Below, piece after piece: positions 17,890 to 26,619 of a DNA stretch of 64,000 nucleotides. The position numbers and the translations under genes were made by a program. The notes under the pieces were generated by a model. It saw nothing but the letters and a program-made list of their open reading frames with translations. It made no database searches and was not told where the DNA came from. The first letter of the stretch is position 1; the number at the start of each line of letters is the position of its first letter. This DNA is from Cryobacterium arcticum (lineage in GTDB: Bacteria > Actinomycetota > Actinomycetes > Actinomycetales > Microbacteriaceae), in NCBI RefSeq assembly GCF_001679725.1, contig NZ_CP016282.1, positions 2,914,001-2,978,000 on the forward strand, written 5' to 3'.

Positions 17890-18191
17890 CCGAGCCCGCC
17901 CAGCCCGACGCCCGGCCTGCCAAGCGGTTTGACGACCAGTGGGACGACGAGCCCGACACCGGTGCCACCGAGCCGGTGAGCATCACCGCGTACCCGAACG
18001 GTCCGCTGCTGGTGCGCGGGCCGTTCGAGATTCTCACGCCCACGGGCGAGGTGATTCCGCCGCGGCGGAAGACCGTGGCACTCTGTCGCTGCGGGGTCTC
18101 CTCGCTCAAGCCCTTCTGTGACGGCAGCCACAAGGCCATCGGGTTCCGCACGGAGCAGGAGCCGCCGGCGCCGCAGCCCCCGTTGTCCTGA
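17886..18191 (+). CDS. CDGSH iron-sulfur domain protein
   Basis: 101-residue soluble protein with one CDGSH motif. Cys67, Cys69, Cys78 and His82 (CRCGVSSLKPFCDGSH) would bind a 2Fe-2S cluster, as in mitoNEET-type proteins. The first 35 residues are acidic and probably disordered. The ATG overlaps the upstream stop in ATGA, coupling it to the haem-oxygenase-like iron enzyme. It could be that enzyme's electron donor (inference). Confidence 0.92.
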   Translation: MTEPAQPDARPAKRFDDQWDDEPDTGATEPVSITAYPNGPLLVRGPFEILTPTGEVIPPRRKTVALCRCGVSSLKPFCDGSHKAIGFRTEQEPPAPQPPLS

Positions 18192-18205
18192 TCGCCTCGA
18201 GCGCG

Positions 18206-18248
18206 GGCCACGGGTCCCAGGAAGTTGAACGAAGTCCCTGCCGTGGCC
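18206..18248 (+). terminator. Stem-loop after the CDGSH gene
   Basis: GGCCACGG (18206-18213) pairs perfectly with CCGTGGCC (18241-18248) across a 27-base loop, 15 bases after the CDGSH stop. There is no T-tract, as is common in high-GC actinobacteria. Terminator function is plausible but unproven. Confidence 0.4.
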
Positions 18249-18333
18249 GTCTCTGACCGGGACGACCTCAGGCGGCGGCACCCGGACGATCTATTCGGCT
18301 CCCACATGCGGGGAGAAGGCGGAAGACCATCCG

Positions 18334-18401
18334 TCACTGCACCACTTGTCGGCGACCGCACCCGCTATATCGGGCGCGGTCAGCGGCACGAGGAGCAGTG
18401 A
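18334..18401. repeat. Diverged palindromic hairpin, family P1 (copy 5)
   Basis: TCACTGCACC at the left and CACGAGGAGCAGTGA at the right match the flanks of family P1, and the loop CGCTATAT matches its CTATA. The stem bases differ, yet ACCGCACCCG and CGGGCGCGGT still pair at 9 of 10 positions. It lies in the 301-base gap between the CDGSH gene and the GntR gene, which otherwise holds only the stem-loop at 18206 and a promoter region. Confidence 0.6.
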
Positions 18402-18472
18402 CGCCGGCACGGCGCAGTGCGCACCCGCCGCGGAGGTCTGTGAGGCCGGACGGGGGCTTGGCACGTCGCATT

Positions 18473-18483
18473 GTTCTAGTAAC
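18473..18483. promoter_or_regulatory. Candidate GntR(YtrA) operator
   Basis: GTTCTAGTAAC has GTT/AAC arms around CTAGT, 10 bases before the start codon of the GntR gene. AACAT/ATGTT (18481-18497) overlaps it. YtrA-type repressors usually control their own operon from such short palindromes; the assignment rests on position only. Confidence 0.35.
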
Positions 18484-18492
18484 ATTGCAAAC

Positions 18493-18843
18493 ATGTTGTT
18501 TCGGGTTGATCAGGCGTCGTCGGTGTCCATCGCCGACCAGTTGGCCGTGCAGGTGCGCGCGTCGGTGGCCGACGGCTCCCTGGCGCCGGGCACCCGGCTG
18601 CCGCCCGCTCGCGAGCTGGCCAGCGCCCTCGACATCAACATGCACACCGTGCTGCGCGCCTATAAGCAGCTGCGGGACGACGGGATTCTGGAGATGCGGC
18701 AGGGCCGCGGCGCCTCGGTGCGGGCGGATGCCGGCGCCGGCACGGTGCGCCTGGCCGAGCTGGCCGACGCTCTGCTCGCCGAGGCCCGGAAGCTCGGCGT
18801 GACCCTGCCGGATGTGCTGACCCTGATCCAAAAGAGAGGCTGA
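18493..18843 (+). CDS. GntR-family regulator, YtrA subfamily
   Basis: Short 116-residue regulator with a winged helix and almost no effector domain, the YtrA pattern. The HTH covers ADQLAVQVRASVADGSLAPGTRLPPARELASALDINMHTVLRAYKQL, followed by the wing ILEMRQGRGASV. The ATG at 18493 is chosen over an upstream TTG at 18346 because the latter would read through hairpin P1 and add non-family sequence. The membrane protein gene starts 3 bases after its stop, so the two form an operon. Confidence 0.88.
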   Translation: MLFRVDQASSVSIADQLAVQVRASVADGSLAPGTRLPPARELASALDINMHTVLRAYKQLRDDGILEMRQGRGASVRADAGAGTVRLAELADALLAEARKLGVTLPDVLTLIQKRG

Positions 18844-18846
18844 GCC

Positions 18847-19815
18847 ATGCCAGACCAGACCACCATCGACGCCGTCCCGGCGCTCGACCCGCGCGCCACC
18901 GGGCGCGACCGGCTCGCGGTCGGGTTGCTGTGGCTGCCGGTTGTCACCGTCCTGGTGACGGCGCTGCAGTGGTACGACGAACTTCCCGCCGAGTTGCCCC
19001 GACAGTGGAACGGGACCGAGGTCACCTCCACGTCGCCGAAGGCGCTCATGCTGGCGATCACCGGCGGCATCGCCCTCCTCGCCGCGTTGGCCGGGCTGGC
19101 CGCTCTCTCCCGCCGCACCGCCGACATCCGTCGCACGCTGCTGCTCGTCGCGGGTTGTGCTGCCGGACTGGGCACGGGCATCTGGCTGGTGACGGCCGGG
19201 CTCGTCCTGGTGAGCGGGACGCCGGAACCCGACTCGGGCGGCTGGCCGCTGCTCGGTGTGCTGGCCGGCGCCTTCGGGCTGGTTCCGTTCGTGCTGTCGC
19301 CGCGGCGCCCGATTGAGCCCCAGCAGCACTCCCCCGTCTCGGTGCCGCTGGCCGAGAGCGAGACCGGCGCCTGGTTCACCACGGTGAACGTGCCACTGTT
19401 CCTCTGGCTCGCCGCCATTCTGGGCCTGGCCACGGTGGCGCTCGCGGTGCTCAGTGTGGCGCTCGGCGGACCGGGAGCCGGCGGCGCGGTGACGGTGGGG
19501 CTGGTAGCGCTGTCGTGCCTGGCCTTCGGCCGGTTGCGGGTGAGCGTGGACCGCCGCGGACTGCGGGTGATATCTGCTTTCGGGGTGCCGCTGCGGCGGT
19601 TGCGGCTCGACCAGATCGTGTCGGCGCGCACCGAGACCATCGTGCCGATGGAGTGGGGCGGCTGGGGCTACCGCATCATGCCCGGCCGGTCTGCCATCGT
19701 GGTGGCGGGCGGTCCCGCCCTCGTCGTGGAGCGCACCAACGGAACCCTGTTCGCGGTGACGCTGCCCGAGCCGGAACTGCCGGCCGCGCTGCTCACGACC
19801 CTCGCGGCGCGCTAA
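18847..19815 (+). CDS. DUF1648-domain membrane protein
   Basis: 322-residue integral membrane protein. It carries an N-terminal DUF1648-like part (helix LLWLPVVTVLVTALQWYDELPAELPRQWNG), about five further hydrophobic segments up to residue 225, and a C-terminal cytoplasmic PH-like domain (RVSVDRRGLRVISAFGVPLRR). This arrangement is regularly seen with YtrA-type GntR regulators. The function is unknown, with cell-envelope sensing as one possibility. Confidence 0.75.
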   Translation: MPDQTTIDAVPALDPRATGRDRLAVGLLWLPVVTVLVTALQWYDELPAELPRQWNGTEVTSTSPKALMLAITGGIALLAALAGLAALSRRTADIRRTLLLVAGCAAGLGTGIWLVTAGLVLVSGTPEPDSGGWPLLGVLAGAFGLVPFVLSPRRPIEPQQHSPVSVPLAESETGAWFTTVNVPLFLWLAAILGLATVALAVLSVALGGPGAGGAVTVGLVALSCLAFGRLRVSVDRRGLRVISAFGVPLRRLRLDQIVSARTETIVPMEWGGWGYRIMPGRSAIVVAGGPALVVERTNGTLFAVTLPEPELPAALLTTLAAR

Positions 19816-19893
19816 CCTGCCGGCCTCGGACAGCACCGTGGCCGTGTCGGGCCATACCCGGCCGATGTCGGTGCCTCCGGCCAGACTGACCAC

Positions 19894-20589
19894 GTGAAAA
19901 CAATCCTGATTCCACCGCTGCTCTGCTCCGCCCTTGCGTACGCGCCCGTGCTCGATACCGTCTGGACCCATGGCCAGGTCACCCTGGCAGACACCCGCCG
20001 CGATGACACGATCGCGGCCATGGCCGCTCGTATTCTGCGCGAGAATGCCGGCGAGTTCGCTGTTCTCGGCACCAGCATGGGCGGGTATGTGGCCCTGGAA
20101 GTGATCCGGCAGGCGCCCGAGCGGGTCACCGCCCTGGCCTTGGTGAGCACCTCCGCCCGCGCGGACACCGCCGAGCAAGCGCAGGCGCGGGCCCGCCAGT
20201 CCGCCCTGGTGGAAGACGGGCAGTTCACCGCCCTGGTCGACGCTGCCTTTCCCGGCGTTGTCGCAGCGGAGAACGAATCCAACGGCGCCCTTCTAGCTAC
20301 CTGGCGCGCCATGGCCGAGCCGGTCGGTTCGGCGGCCTTTCTCCGCCAGCAGAAGGCCGTGGTGCAGCGCGCCGACCTTCGCTCGATACTGCCGTCCATC
20401 ACGTGTCCCACGGCCATCATCCATGGAGCACAGGACCGGCTCATCCCCCTCGCGGCCGCCGAAGAAACGGCGGCCGCGCTGCCGACAGCCCGGTTCACGG
20501 TCATCGAGGGTGCCGGCCACCTCCTCAGCCATGAGCAACCCGCCGCCGCCCGCGCCGCCGTCTCCGATTGGCTCGAGTCTGCCTTCTAG
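19894..20589 (+). CDS. Alpha/beta hydrolase
   Basis: 231-residue cytoplasmic hydrolase. The nucleophile elbow GTSMGGYVALE carries the Ser, the acid is likely in HGAQDRLIPL, and the catalytic His is in IEGAGHLLSHEQP. It resembles MenH/BioH-like carboxylesterases. It starts 78 bases after the DUF1648 gene and ends 78 bases before a methyltransferase gene on the same strand. The substrate is unknown. Confidence 0.85.
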   Translation: MKTILIPPLLCSALAYAPVLDTVWTHGQVTLADTRRDDTIAAMAARILRENAGEFAVLGTSMGGYVALEVIRQAPERVTALALVSTSARADTAEQAQARARQSALVEDGQFTALVDAAFPGVVAAENESNGALLATWRAMAEPVGSAAFLRQQKAVVQRADLRSILPSITCPTAIIHGAQDRLIPLAAAEETAAALPTARFTVIEGAGHLLSHEQPAAARAAVSDWLESAF

Positions 20590-20667
20590 CCAGGAGCGGA
20601 CCCCGACCCGCGCGATCCCGAAGTAATGCCACCACGTGTGCGTGTCCTGCGTCCTAGGCTCGGAAGT

Positions 20668-21267
20668 ATGACGCCCGACATCACCGCCGCGTATACCCGC
20701 CGCGCCCTGGAGTACTCGGAGCGACTGGGCTCGATGACGTCGGTCCATATGTTGGATCTGCACGTGGTTACCGAATGGGCTGAGCGGCTCGACGGCCCCC
20801 TGATCGATGCCGGGTGTGGCCCCGGACAATGGACGGGCCACCTGGCCGCTCGTGGGGTCGACGTGCAAGGCGTGGACCTGGTCCCGAGCTTCATCGCCCA
20901 TGCCCGACGCACCCATCCCGGGGTGCCCTTCGACCTCGGCGACATTGGAGCGCTGCCCAACGCACCCGGCACGGTCGCCGGCGTGCTCGCCTGGTACTCC
21001 CTCATTCACCATGAGCCCAGCTCTCTGCGGGGCGCCCTGGCCGAGTGCGCGCGAGTGCTGCGCCCGGGCGGGGAACTCCTGCTCGGGTTCTTCGAGGGCC
21101 CGACGCTCGAGCAGTTCGAGCACGCCGTCACAACCGCCTATCGCTGGCCTGTCGACGCCCTGAGTGATGAGCTGCGCTCCGCTCACTTCGACGTCGTCGA
21201 GACCCATACCCGCACCGGGCCGGGGCATCGGCCGCACTGGGCGATCATGGCGCGCGTTTCCGTCTAA
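20668..21267 (+). CDS. SAM-dependent methyltransferase
   Basis: 199-residue class I methyltransferase (Methyltransf_11 type). Motif I is IDAGCGPGQWTGHLA, motif II VDLVPSFI, and motif III reads VLRPGGELLLGFF. The start at 20668 follows GGAAG. A longer frame from 20626 adds a basic stretch unlike the family. The substrate is unknown. Confidence 0.85.
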   Translation: MTPDITAAYTRRALEYSERLGSMTSVHMLDLHVVTEWAERLDGPLIDAGCGPGQWTGHLAARGVDVQGVDLVPSFIAHARRTHPGVPFDLGDIGALPNAPGTVAGVLAWYSLIHHEPSSLRGALAECARVLRPGGELLLGFFEGPTLEQFEHAVTTAYRWPVDALSDELRSAHFDVVETHTRTGPGHRPHWAIMARVSV

Positions 21268-21288
21268 TCGGATGCCTGCGGCCGCTTC

Positions 21289-21389
21289 GCTGGTTGAGCT
21301 TGTCGAAACCAAGTGAGACGACCTACGAATCGTGGACCCAGCGAGCCCCGCACGCAGACACCTCCCGGGGACTTGACAGGCTCGTCCAG
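21289..21389. repeat. Two copies of the dispersed 19-bp element
   Basis: An inverted copy (GGTTGAGCTTGTCGAAACC, from about 21291) and a decayed direct copy (GACTTGACAGGCTCGTCC, from about 21370) lie in the 141-base gap between the convergent methyltransferase and response-regulator genes. Confidence 0.75.
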
Positions 21390-21408
21390 GCCAGCATTCC
21401 CGCGCTAG

Positions 21409-22011
21409 CTAGATCCAGCCCTGCTCCCACGCGGCCGCCGCCGCCGCGGTGCGCGAGTCGGCTGCGAGCTTGGCCATCGCGGCGGAGATGTGGTTGCGCA
21501 CCGTCCCGTGCGCGAGGCCGAGCTGCTTCGCGATGTGCCGGGTGGCCAGGCCGTCCCGGGCCAGCCGGAGCACGTCCACCTCGCGGGGTGTGAGCGGGTT
21601 CTCCTCCTCGGTGAGCGCCGCGGTGGCCAGGCGCGCGTCGATGTACCGCTCGCCGGCAGCAACCGAGCGGATGATCGTGGCCAGCTCCGACGCCGGGGTG
21701 GACTTGGGCACGAAGCCGCGCACTCGGGCGGCGAGCGCGCGTTTCAGGGTGCCGGGCCGGGCATGTCGGGTGACGATGATGACCTGGGTGTCCACCAGGC
21801 GTAGCAGCCGTTGGGCGGCATCGATGCCGTCGAGCCGGGGCATCTCCAGGTCGAGCAGCATGATCGTGGGGCGGTGCGTGATCGCCGCGGCCATCGCTTC
21901 CTCCCCGTCGGCGACGTCCGCGACGACCTCGAGGTCGGGTTCGAGCGAGAGCAAGGCCACAAGGGCGCCGCGGATGAGTTCCTCGTCATCGGCGATCACG
22001 ATCCGGATCAT
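21409..22011 (-). CDS. Response regulator, NarL/LuxR (DesR-like)
   Basis: 200-residue regulator. The receiver domain has the acidic pocket ADDEE near the N-terminus, the phospho-acceptor Asp in MLLDLEMPRLDG, and the conserved Lys in VPKST. The C-terminal LuxR helix-turn-helix reads LTPREVDVLRLARDGLATRHIAKQLGLAHGTVRNHISAAMAKL. Its start overlaps the stop of the histidine kinase gene by 4 bases, so the two form a cognate pair. Confidence 0.93.
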   Translation of the reverse strand: MIRIVIADDEELIRGALVALLSLEPDLEVVADVADGEEAMAAAITHRPTIMLLDLEMPRLDGIDAAQRLLRLVDTQVIIVTRHARPGTLKRALAARVRGFVPKSTPASELATIIRSVAAGERYIDARLATAALTEEENPLTPREVDVLRLARDGLATRHIAKQLGLAHGTVRNHISAAMAKLAADSRTAAAAAAWEQGWI

Positions 22012-23285
22012 CGGCTGGCCTCCCGTCGGGTTCGTGCGGCGGCTGGGACTCGGCCGTCGGCGGGCGTGCCATCGTCAGAAGCGCCGGCCTGCGCCGGGTC
22101 GGGGGCGGCGGCATCCGTCGCGGGCACCCGCACCACCAGCGTGAAGATGTCGTCGGTGCGGGTGGTCTCGACCGTGCCGTGTTGCGCGGCGACCCGGTGG
22201 GCGAGGCCGGACAGGCCCGTTCCGCCGGGCCGCACGGCACCGGCAGCGTTGTTGCTCACCGTCAACCGGTACTCTTCCGCGTCCGCGAGCACCAGCTCGA
22301 TAGTGGCCTCGGTGGCACGGCTGTGCCGGAGCACGTTCGTGGCCGCCTCCCGGATCGCGACGGCGAACACGGCGCCGATCCCGGTGGGCATGCCGGGCGT
22401 TTCGATGCGGGCCTCGCAGCGGATGCCCGCGGAGCGCAGCACCGCTGCGGCGTTGCGCACCTCCACGGCCACGGTGACCGTGCGGTAGTCGTTCACGACC
22501 GCGCGGGTGTCGTCGAGGGCCGCTTGGGCGATCACCCGGATGTCGGCGATCTCGCGGGCGGCCTGCTCGGGGCGTGCGGTGAGCAGCCGTTCGGCCAGCT
22601 CGCTCTTCAACGCGATCACCTGCAGGTTGTGGCCCTGGATGTCGTGCAGGTCCGTGGCGAATCGGAGCCGCTCCTTCGCCACTGCGAGCTCGGCCGCGGT
22701 CTGCCGGGCGTGCTCCAACCGAAGCACCACCTGCAACGCCCAGACCGCGCTCAACGGCATCAGCGTGAACAGGGCGAGGGTGCCGAGCACGATGAGGTCG
22801 GCCGTGTCGTCCGCACCGGCCGAGGCGACGACGGCCGGGGCGGTGAGGAGGCCGATCAGGCCGCCGCCGACGATGACCGCGTAGGTGCCGAGCACCACCG
22901 TGGCCTTCCACCATCCGTTCACCAGGCAACTGAGCACCCCGCCGGCCAAAGCGAACAGGAACGCCCAGCCCCACCCCGCGAACGGCGCCGGCACGGCCAG
23001 CAGCCACGCCGCTCCGCTGGCACCGATCAGGGCGAGCACGAGCGGATGCGTCGGCGCGGCCTCGCCCGACACCCGGAGCAGCAGCGGAATGGCGGCAAGC
23101 GCGGCGGCGACGGCGGCCAGCGTGAGCACCGCGAGCAGGATCATCCGCGGGGTCGGCGGCAGGTTGACGCCCAACAACAGCTGCACGAAGCCGCCGACGA
23201 GCACCACGAGCCCGAGCGTCAGCACGGTGGAGCGGCGCATCATGCGCAGGTCGGCGGTCGGCGCGGCCTGCGCGGTGGGCGTCAT
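22008..23285 (-). CDS. Sensor histidine kinase, NarL/DesK type
   Basis: 425-residue membrane kinase. Roughly five to six hydrophobic segments occupy residues 14-175. The HisKA_3 box ATDLHDIQGHNLQVIALKSELAE carries the phospho-His, and the ATPase domain has AIREAATNVLRHS (N-box) and GTGLSGL. There is no large extracytoplasmic loop, so the signal is probably sensed in the membrane, as for DesK. It lies between a membrane-anchored hydrolase gene (4 bases upstream) and the response regulator gene (overlapping). Confidence 0.92.
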   Translation of the reverse strand: MTPTAQAAPTADLRMMRRSTVLTLGLVVLVGGFVQLLLGVNLPPTPRMILLAVLTLAAVAAALAAIPLLLRVSGEAAPTHPLVLALIGASGAAWLLAVPAPFAGWGWAFLFALAGGVLSCLVNGWWKATVVLGTYAVIVGGGLIGLLTAPAVVASAGADDTADLIVLGTLALFTLMPLSAVWALQVVLRLEHARQTAAELAVAKERLRFATDLHDIQGHNLQVIALKSELAERLLTARPEQAAREIADIRVIAQAALDDTRAVVNDYRTVTVAVEVRNAAAVLRSAGIRCEARIETPGMPTGIGAVFAVAIREAATNVLRHSRATEATIELVLADAEEYRLTVSNNAAGAVRPGGTGLSGLAHRVAAQHGTVETTRTDDIFTLVVRVPATDAAAPDPAQAGASDDGTPADGRVPAAARTRREASR

Positions 23286-23289
23286 GGTC

Positions 23290-24234
23290 TCAGCGTATCG
23301 AGAGCGTCGCGAGGAAGTCCGTGGTGCCCTGGGCGATCTCGGGCGAGAGGGTGTGGTGCAGGTAGTGGTCGCCGGTGAGGGGGATCACCTGGCCGGTGTC
23401 GACGCTCGCGGCCTGCTTGTCGTGCAGGGCGACCCAACCGTCCACATCGGTGTCGGTGGACTGCACGAAGAGCAGCACCGGGAGGTCGGCGGGGAAGGTT
23501 TGCCCGCTGACCGCGGCGAAGTTGGCGGGAGTGTTGTCCATCTCGTTCACCAGTGTCGGGGCGCCCGCGTTCTTACTGCTGAGCAGCTTCATCTGCTCGA
23601 TGGTCTGCTCGTCGTAGGGCAGGCTCAGGTAAGGGTCGGGTGCCAGCCCGGTGAGGGCTCGGGTGATGCCCAGGGTGCTCAGCGTCGAGATCAGGCCGGC
23701 CGGAATCGGCTCGTCGGAGCCGGGCTGGTCGGGCACGCTGCTGTCGATGCCGACGAATGCGACGAGTTCGTCCGCGTAGGCGGCACTGTAGGTGACGGCG
23801 TAGATGCCGGCGATGGAGTGGCCCATCAGCACGTACCGGTTTACGTCGAGGTACTGGAGCGCCTCGTGCACCTCCCGGGTGATGTTCGCGGCGGTGCGCG
23901 GGGTGTCGGTTTGGTCGCTCAGTCCGGTGCCGAAAGGCTCGACCGCCACAACCCGGTAGGTGTCGTCGAGTTCGTCGATCAGGGGCTGGAAATCGAGGCC
24001 GGGCGCGGCGGTGCCGAGTCCCGGCAGCAGCACGATGGTCTGATCGCCGTCGCCGCTGAGCACCACGTTCATCTCCTTGCCGTCGACGGGAACCCGCTGC
24101 CCGTAGTCGGCGATCGAGGAGGCCTCGGAGGCCGTGGCGACGGCGTTGACCACAGCGGTCGTGGCGACGAGCAGCACCGGAATCGCCACGAGCACGCCGA
24201 GGGTGGAGAGCGCGATGCGCAGGGGTTTCTTCAT
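23290..24234 (-). CDS. Membrane-anchored or exported alpha/beta hydrolase
   Basis: 314 residues from the ATG at 24234 (MKKPLRIAL). The N-terminal hydrophobic segment LSTLGVLVAIPVLLVATTAVVNAV is a signal anchor without a lipobox Cys, so the enzyme faces outward. Hydrolase motifs are VLLPGLGTAAPG, EPFGTGLSD, the nucleophile elbow MGHSIAGIYA, and a C-terminal His in TGDHYLHHT. It is the first gene of a hydrolase-kinase-regulator operon, suggesting a link with membrane or lipid sensing. The upstream frame to 24330 is not credible. Confidence 0.85.
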   Translation of the reverse strand: MKKPLRIALSTLGVLVAIPVLLVATTAVVNAVATASEASSIADYGQRVPVDGKEMNVVLSGDGDQTIVLLPGLGTAAPGLDFQPLIDELDDTYRVVAVEPFGTGLSDQTDTPRTAANITREVHEALQYLDVNRYVLMGHSIAGIYAVTYSAAYADELVAFVGIDSSVPDQPGSDEPIPAGLISTLSTLGITRALTGLAPDPYLSLPYDEQTIEQMKLLSSKNAGAPTLVNEMDNTPANFAAVSGQTFPADLPVLLFVQSTDTDVDGWVALHDKQAASVDTGQVIPLTGDHYLHHTLSPEIAQGTTDFLATLSIR

Positions 24235-24336
24235 AGGACTCGTCTCGGTTGGCCGGGCGGCGGGGGCGCTGCGGTGGTGTGAGACCAGCCAATCAAGTCC
24301 GGGTGGCGCCCGGAAGTGACCTGGTGTCATCGCCGA

Positions 24337-24354
24337 CCGTGACAGTTGTCACGG
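24337..24354. promoter_or_regulatory. Palindrome upstream of the hydrolase-kinase-regulator operon
   Basis: CCGTGACA and TGTCACGG form perfect 8-base arms around GT, about 100 bases before the hydrolase start. It is a good candidate for the site of the LuxR-type response regulator acting on its own operon. The rest of the gap 24235-24620 shows nothing I can identify. Confidence 0.5.
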
Positions 24355-24620
24355 CTAGGTCGGCTCACGTGAGTGATCTAGCAAACCGAGGTCAGGCGCT
24401 CTCTGCGACTGGCGGAGAGGTGACTGCCCCGCATTGGGGTTGGCGGCCCCTCGAGATTCCCTCTTACCTTGGTATGGGTACTACTCCAACGCTTGGGAAC
24501 TGACGGGATATTGGTGATGCATCCAGCTCGTTGGCACCTAAGGGCGAGTCCGCGCGGAGTGAGCCGGTCGAGCCTGGACTTGCAAGGCGAATGCTCCCCC
24601 ATCGTTGACTGGCTCGATAG

Positions 24621-25354
24621 ATGACCCCTGAGTCCGCTAGCGCAATCCTCAACGTGCCACCAACGGCGTCGGCAGCAGAGATTCAACAGGCGTATAGGCT
24701 TCGGGCGCGGATGACCCATCCAGACCGGTTTGCTGGCGCGCCCAAATCGGACCTGGCTGCCGCGAGCTCCGAGTTCGTCCGGGTAACCGAAGCACGCGAG
24801 TTTCTCCTGGCCCACGCTGGTCGCGCCGCCTCCGCGGCGGCGACTGACGATGCGGAGCCCACTCAGTCAAACAATTCACCGCCTCCATCGCAACAGGCAC
24901 GGTGGACAACGGAAGACCCGTACCGTCCTTCCCAAACCCAATCGACGGCAGCACCCAGATCAAGGTTTGCCGCCTTCGCAGCCACGGGTCTGATAGCTGC
25001 AGCGACGGTCCTCCTTGCGATCATCGTCTGGACGGCTTTCAACACGACTCCCGACTCGACCGTGGCGCCCAGCGATATTCTCTCTGGCGCCGACGTGGAA
25101 GTGGTCACAGAAACGGCATCCCTGCCCGAAGATTGTCAGGCCGGATTCGGCTGTTGGGCATGGTCGGTGACTGTGCGTGAAGACTGCCCGGCAGCGACAA
25201 TCACCGTAAACCTGAGCGATACGCCTGACGGCGCGACAACGATATCAACGCATAGGCTGCGCCCCATAGTTGCTGAAGTTGGTTCCTGCTCGTGGAACAT
25301 GGAAGCAAGATCGACGCTGAATACGCGGCGATTGAATCGATCACGTGCCGGTAG
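24621..25354 (+). pseudogene. Membrane-anchored J-domain protein with frameshift
   Basis: N-terminal J domain (residues 1-65, SASAILNVPPTASAAEIQQAYRL, HPD intact in MTHPDRF), a low-complexity linker, one membrane helix (FAATGLIAAATVLLAIIVW) and an extracytoplasmic domain with FGCWAWSVTVREDCPAATITV and LSDTPDG. It is a paralogue of the gene at 44942. The frame is correct up to the codons for IVAEV (near 25280); the paralogue-like ending FLLVEHGSKIDAEYAAIESITC then continues in the next frame and stops at 25354. One missing base (GG where GGG is expected at about 25281-25283) explains this. The unshifted frame instead runs into the opposite exonuclease gene. It is a genuine mutation, a sequencing error, or less likely recoding. 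Confidence 0.75.
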
Positions 25355-25359
25355 GCGGT

Positions 25360-26619
25360 TCAGGCGCGCTCGAGCAGCGAGCTCAGACCGGCTTCGCTCA
25401 CAACCGGGATGCCGTAGTCCCGGGCCTTACGTGCCTTGCCCGACAATGAGTCCGGATCGGCCGCGACGACCAGCCGGGACTTCTTCGTTACCCCGGCGCC
25501 AGGCACGAACCCCCGGTGGATGAGCTCGGCGTGCCAGTCGGCGCGGGGCCGCTGCATCTCCCCGGTGAGCACGACGATGTCGCCCACGGTCAGCATGAAA
25601 CGGGCTTGTGCGGGCTCCGCCGGCGCCACCGCGACGATGAGCTGCGGAGGTTGTAGGGCTGCAGCCACGGCGCTGGAAGGAAGCCCGAGCAGCTGAGCGA
25701 CCGTGATGAGGTCTGCAATTTCTCCCTCGGTAAGCACGGAGTCGGCCCAGGCAAGGGCCACGAGGTCGGTGAAGTAACGCTCGTGCAGAGCCACGCAGGT
25801 GGCCCGGTCGATGCCGAGGTCTTCGGCGAGCTGCACGAGCGCCTGTGCCTCGTGGGCGGACAGCTCCCGGTCAAGGAGGCACAGATCGAGGAGTGCGAGG
25901 TAGTCGAGCTGCTCCGCCGGGCCGGCGAACTCAGGCATCTTCACCGTGATGCGGTCGAGCCAGGAGGCAGGAACCACCGGTCCGGACGGCACGACATCAT
26001 CGCGGGACACCCAGACAGCAGGGTCGCCTAGGAAGGGCGGCCACGGTGCGGCTGCCGCAGCGGCGAGATGCGCCGCCCAGATGGGCGCATCCGGATCGTC
26101 GGCGATGTACGCGCCGAGCAGATGCGCGGTGGCGACCGCATCGGCGAGGGCTCGGTGGGCGTCGATGAGCGGGATGTCATAGGCCGCGCAGCAGTCGGAT
26201 AGCTTGCGGCCGGAGCCCGGTAGAAAATCGCGGGCCAGCTGCATGGTACACAGGCCTTCGAGGTTCAGGCCCGCTCCGTAGGTGAGGCGGTCCAGCTCGG
26301 CGAGCAGAAAACTGATGTCGAAGCGCGCGTTGTGTGCCACAATCACCCGTCCGGAGAGCAGTTCGATGAGCTGTGGGGCGACGTGCGCGAAATCCGGGGC
26401 CTGCATGATGTCGGCGGCCCGGATGCGGTGGATGTCCTGCCGTCCGAGATCCCGGCTCGGGTTGATCAGGGTGTCCCAGCTGCCGGTGATGCGACCGCTC
26501 TCGTCGACGTGCACCACGGCCACTTCGATGACTCGGTGGCTCGACTTGGCGAACAGGCCGGTGGTCTCGAAGTCGATGACCGCGTAACCCTTGCTGTTCG
26601 ACGCAGAATTGTGCCGCAT
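25360..26619 (-). CDS. DnaQ-family exonuclease with TerB-like and BRCT regions
   Basis: 419 residues from the ATG at 26619, preceded by GGGGGAGTGG; a longer frame starts at 26649. The N-terminal 3'-5' exonuclease domain has the DEDDh residues in VIDFETTG, HNARFDISFL and HRALADAVATA. A helical, acidic middle (residues 230-320, QLDYLALLDLCLLDRELSAHEAQALV) resembles a tellurite-resistance TerB-type domain. The C-terminus (GDIVVLTGEM, then LVVAADPDSLSGKARKARDYGIPVVSE) is a BRCT domain. Likely a DNA repair or turnover nuclease. It converges with the J-domain gene, 5 bases apart. Confidence 0.88.
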   Translation of the reverse strand: MRHNSASNSKGYAVIDFETTGLFAKSSHRVIEVAVVHVDESGRITGSWDTLINPSRDLGRQDIHRIRAADIMQAPDFAHVAPQLIELLSGRVIVAHNARFDISFLLAELDRLTYGAGLNLEGLCTMQLARDFLPGSGRKLSDCCAAYDIPLIDAHRALADAVATAHLLGAYIADDPDAPIWAAHLAAAAAAPWPPFLGDPAVWVSRDDVVPSGPVVPASWLDRITVKMPEFAGPAEQLDYLALLDLCLLDRELSAHEAQALVQLAEDLGIDRATCVALHERYFTDLVALAWADSVLTEGEIADLITVAQLLGLPSSAVAAALQPPQLIVAVAPAEPAQARFMLTVGDIVVLTGEMQRPRADWHAELIHRGFVPGAGVTKKSRLVVAADPDSLSGKARKARDYGIPVVSEAGLSSLLERA

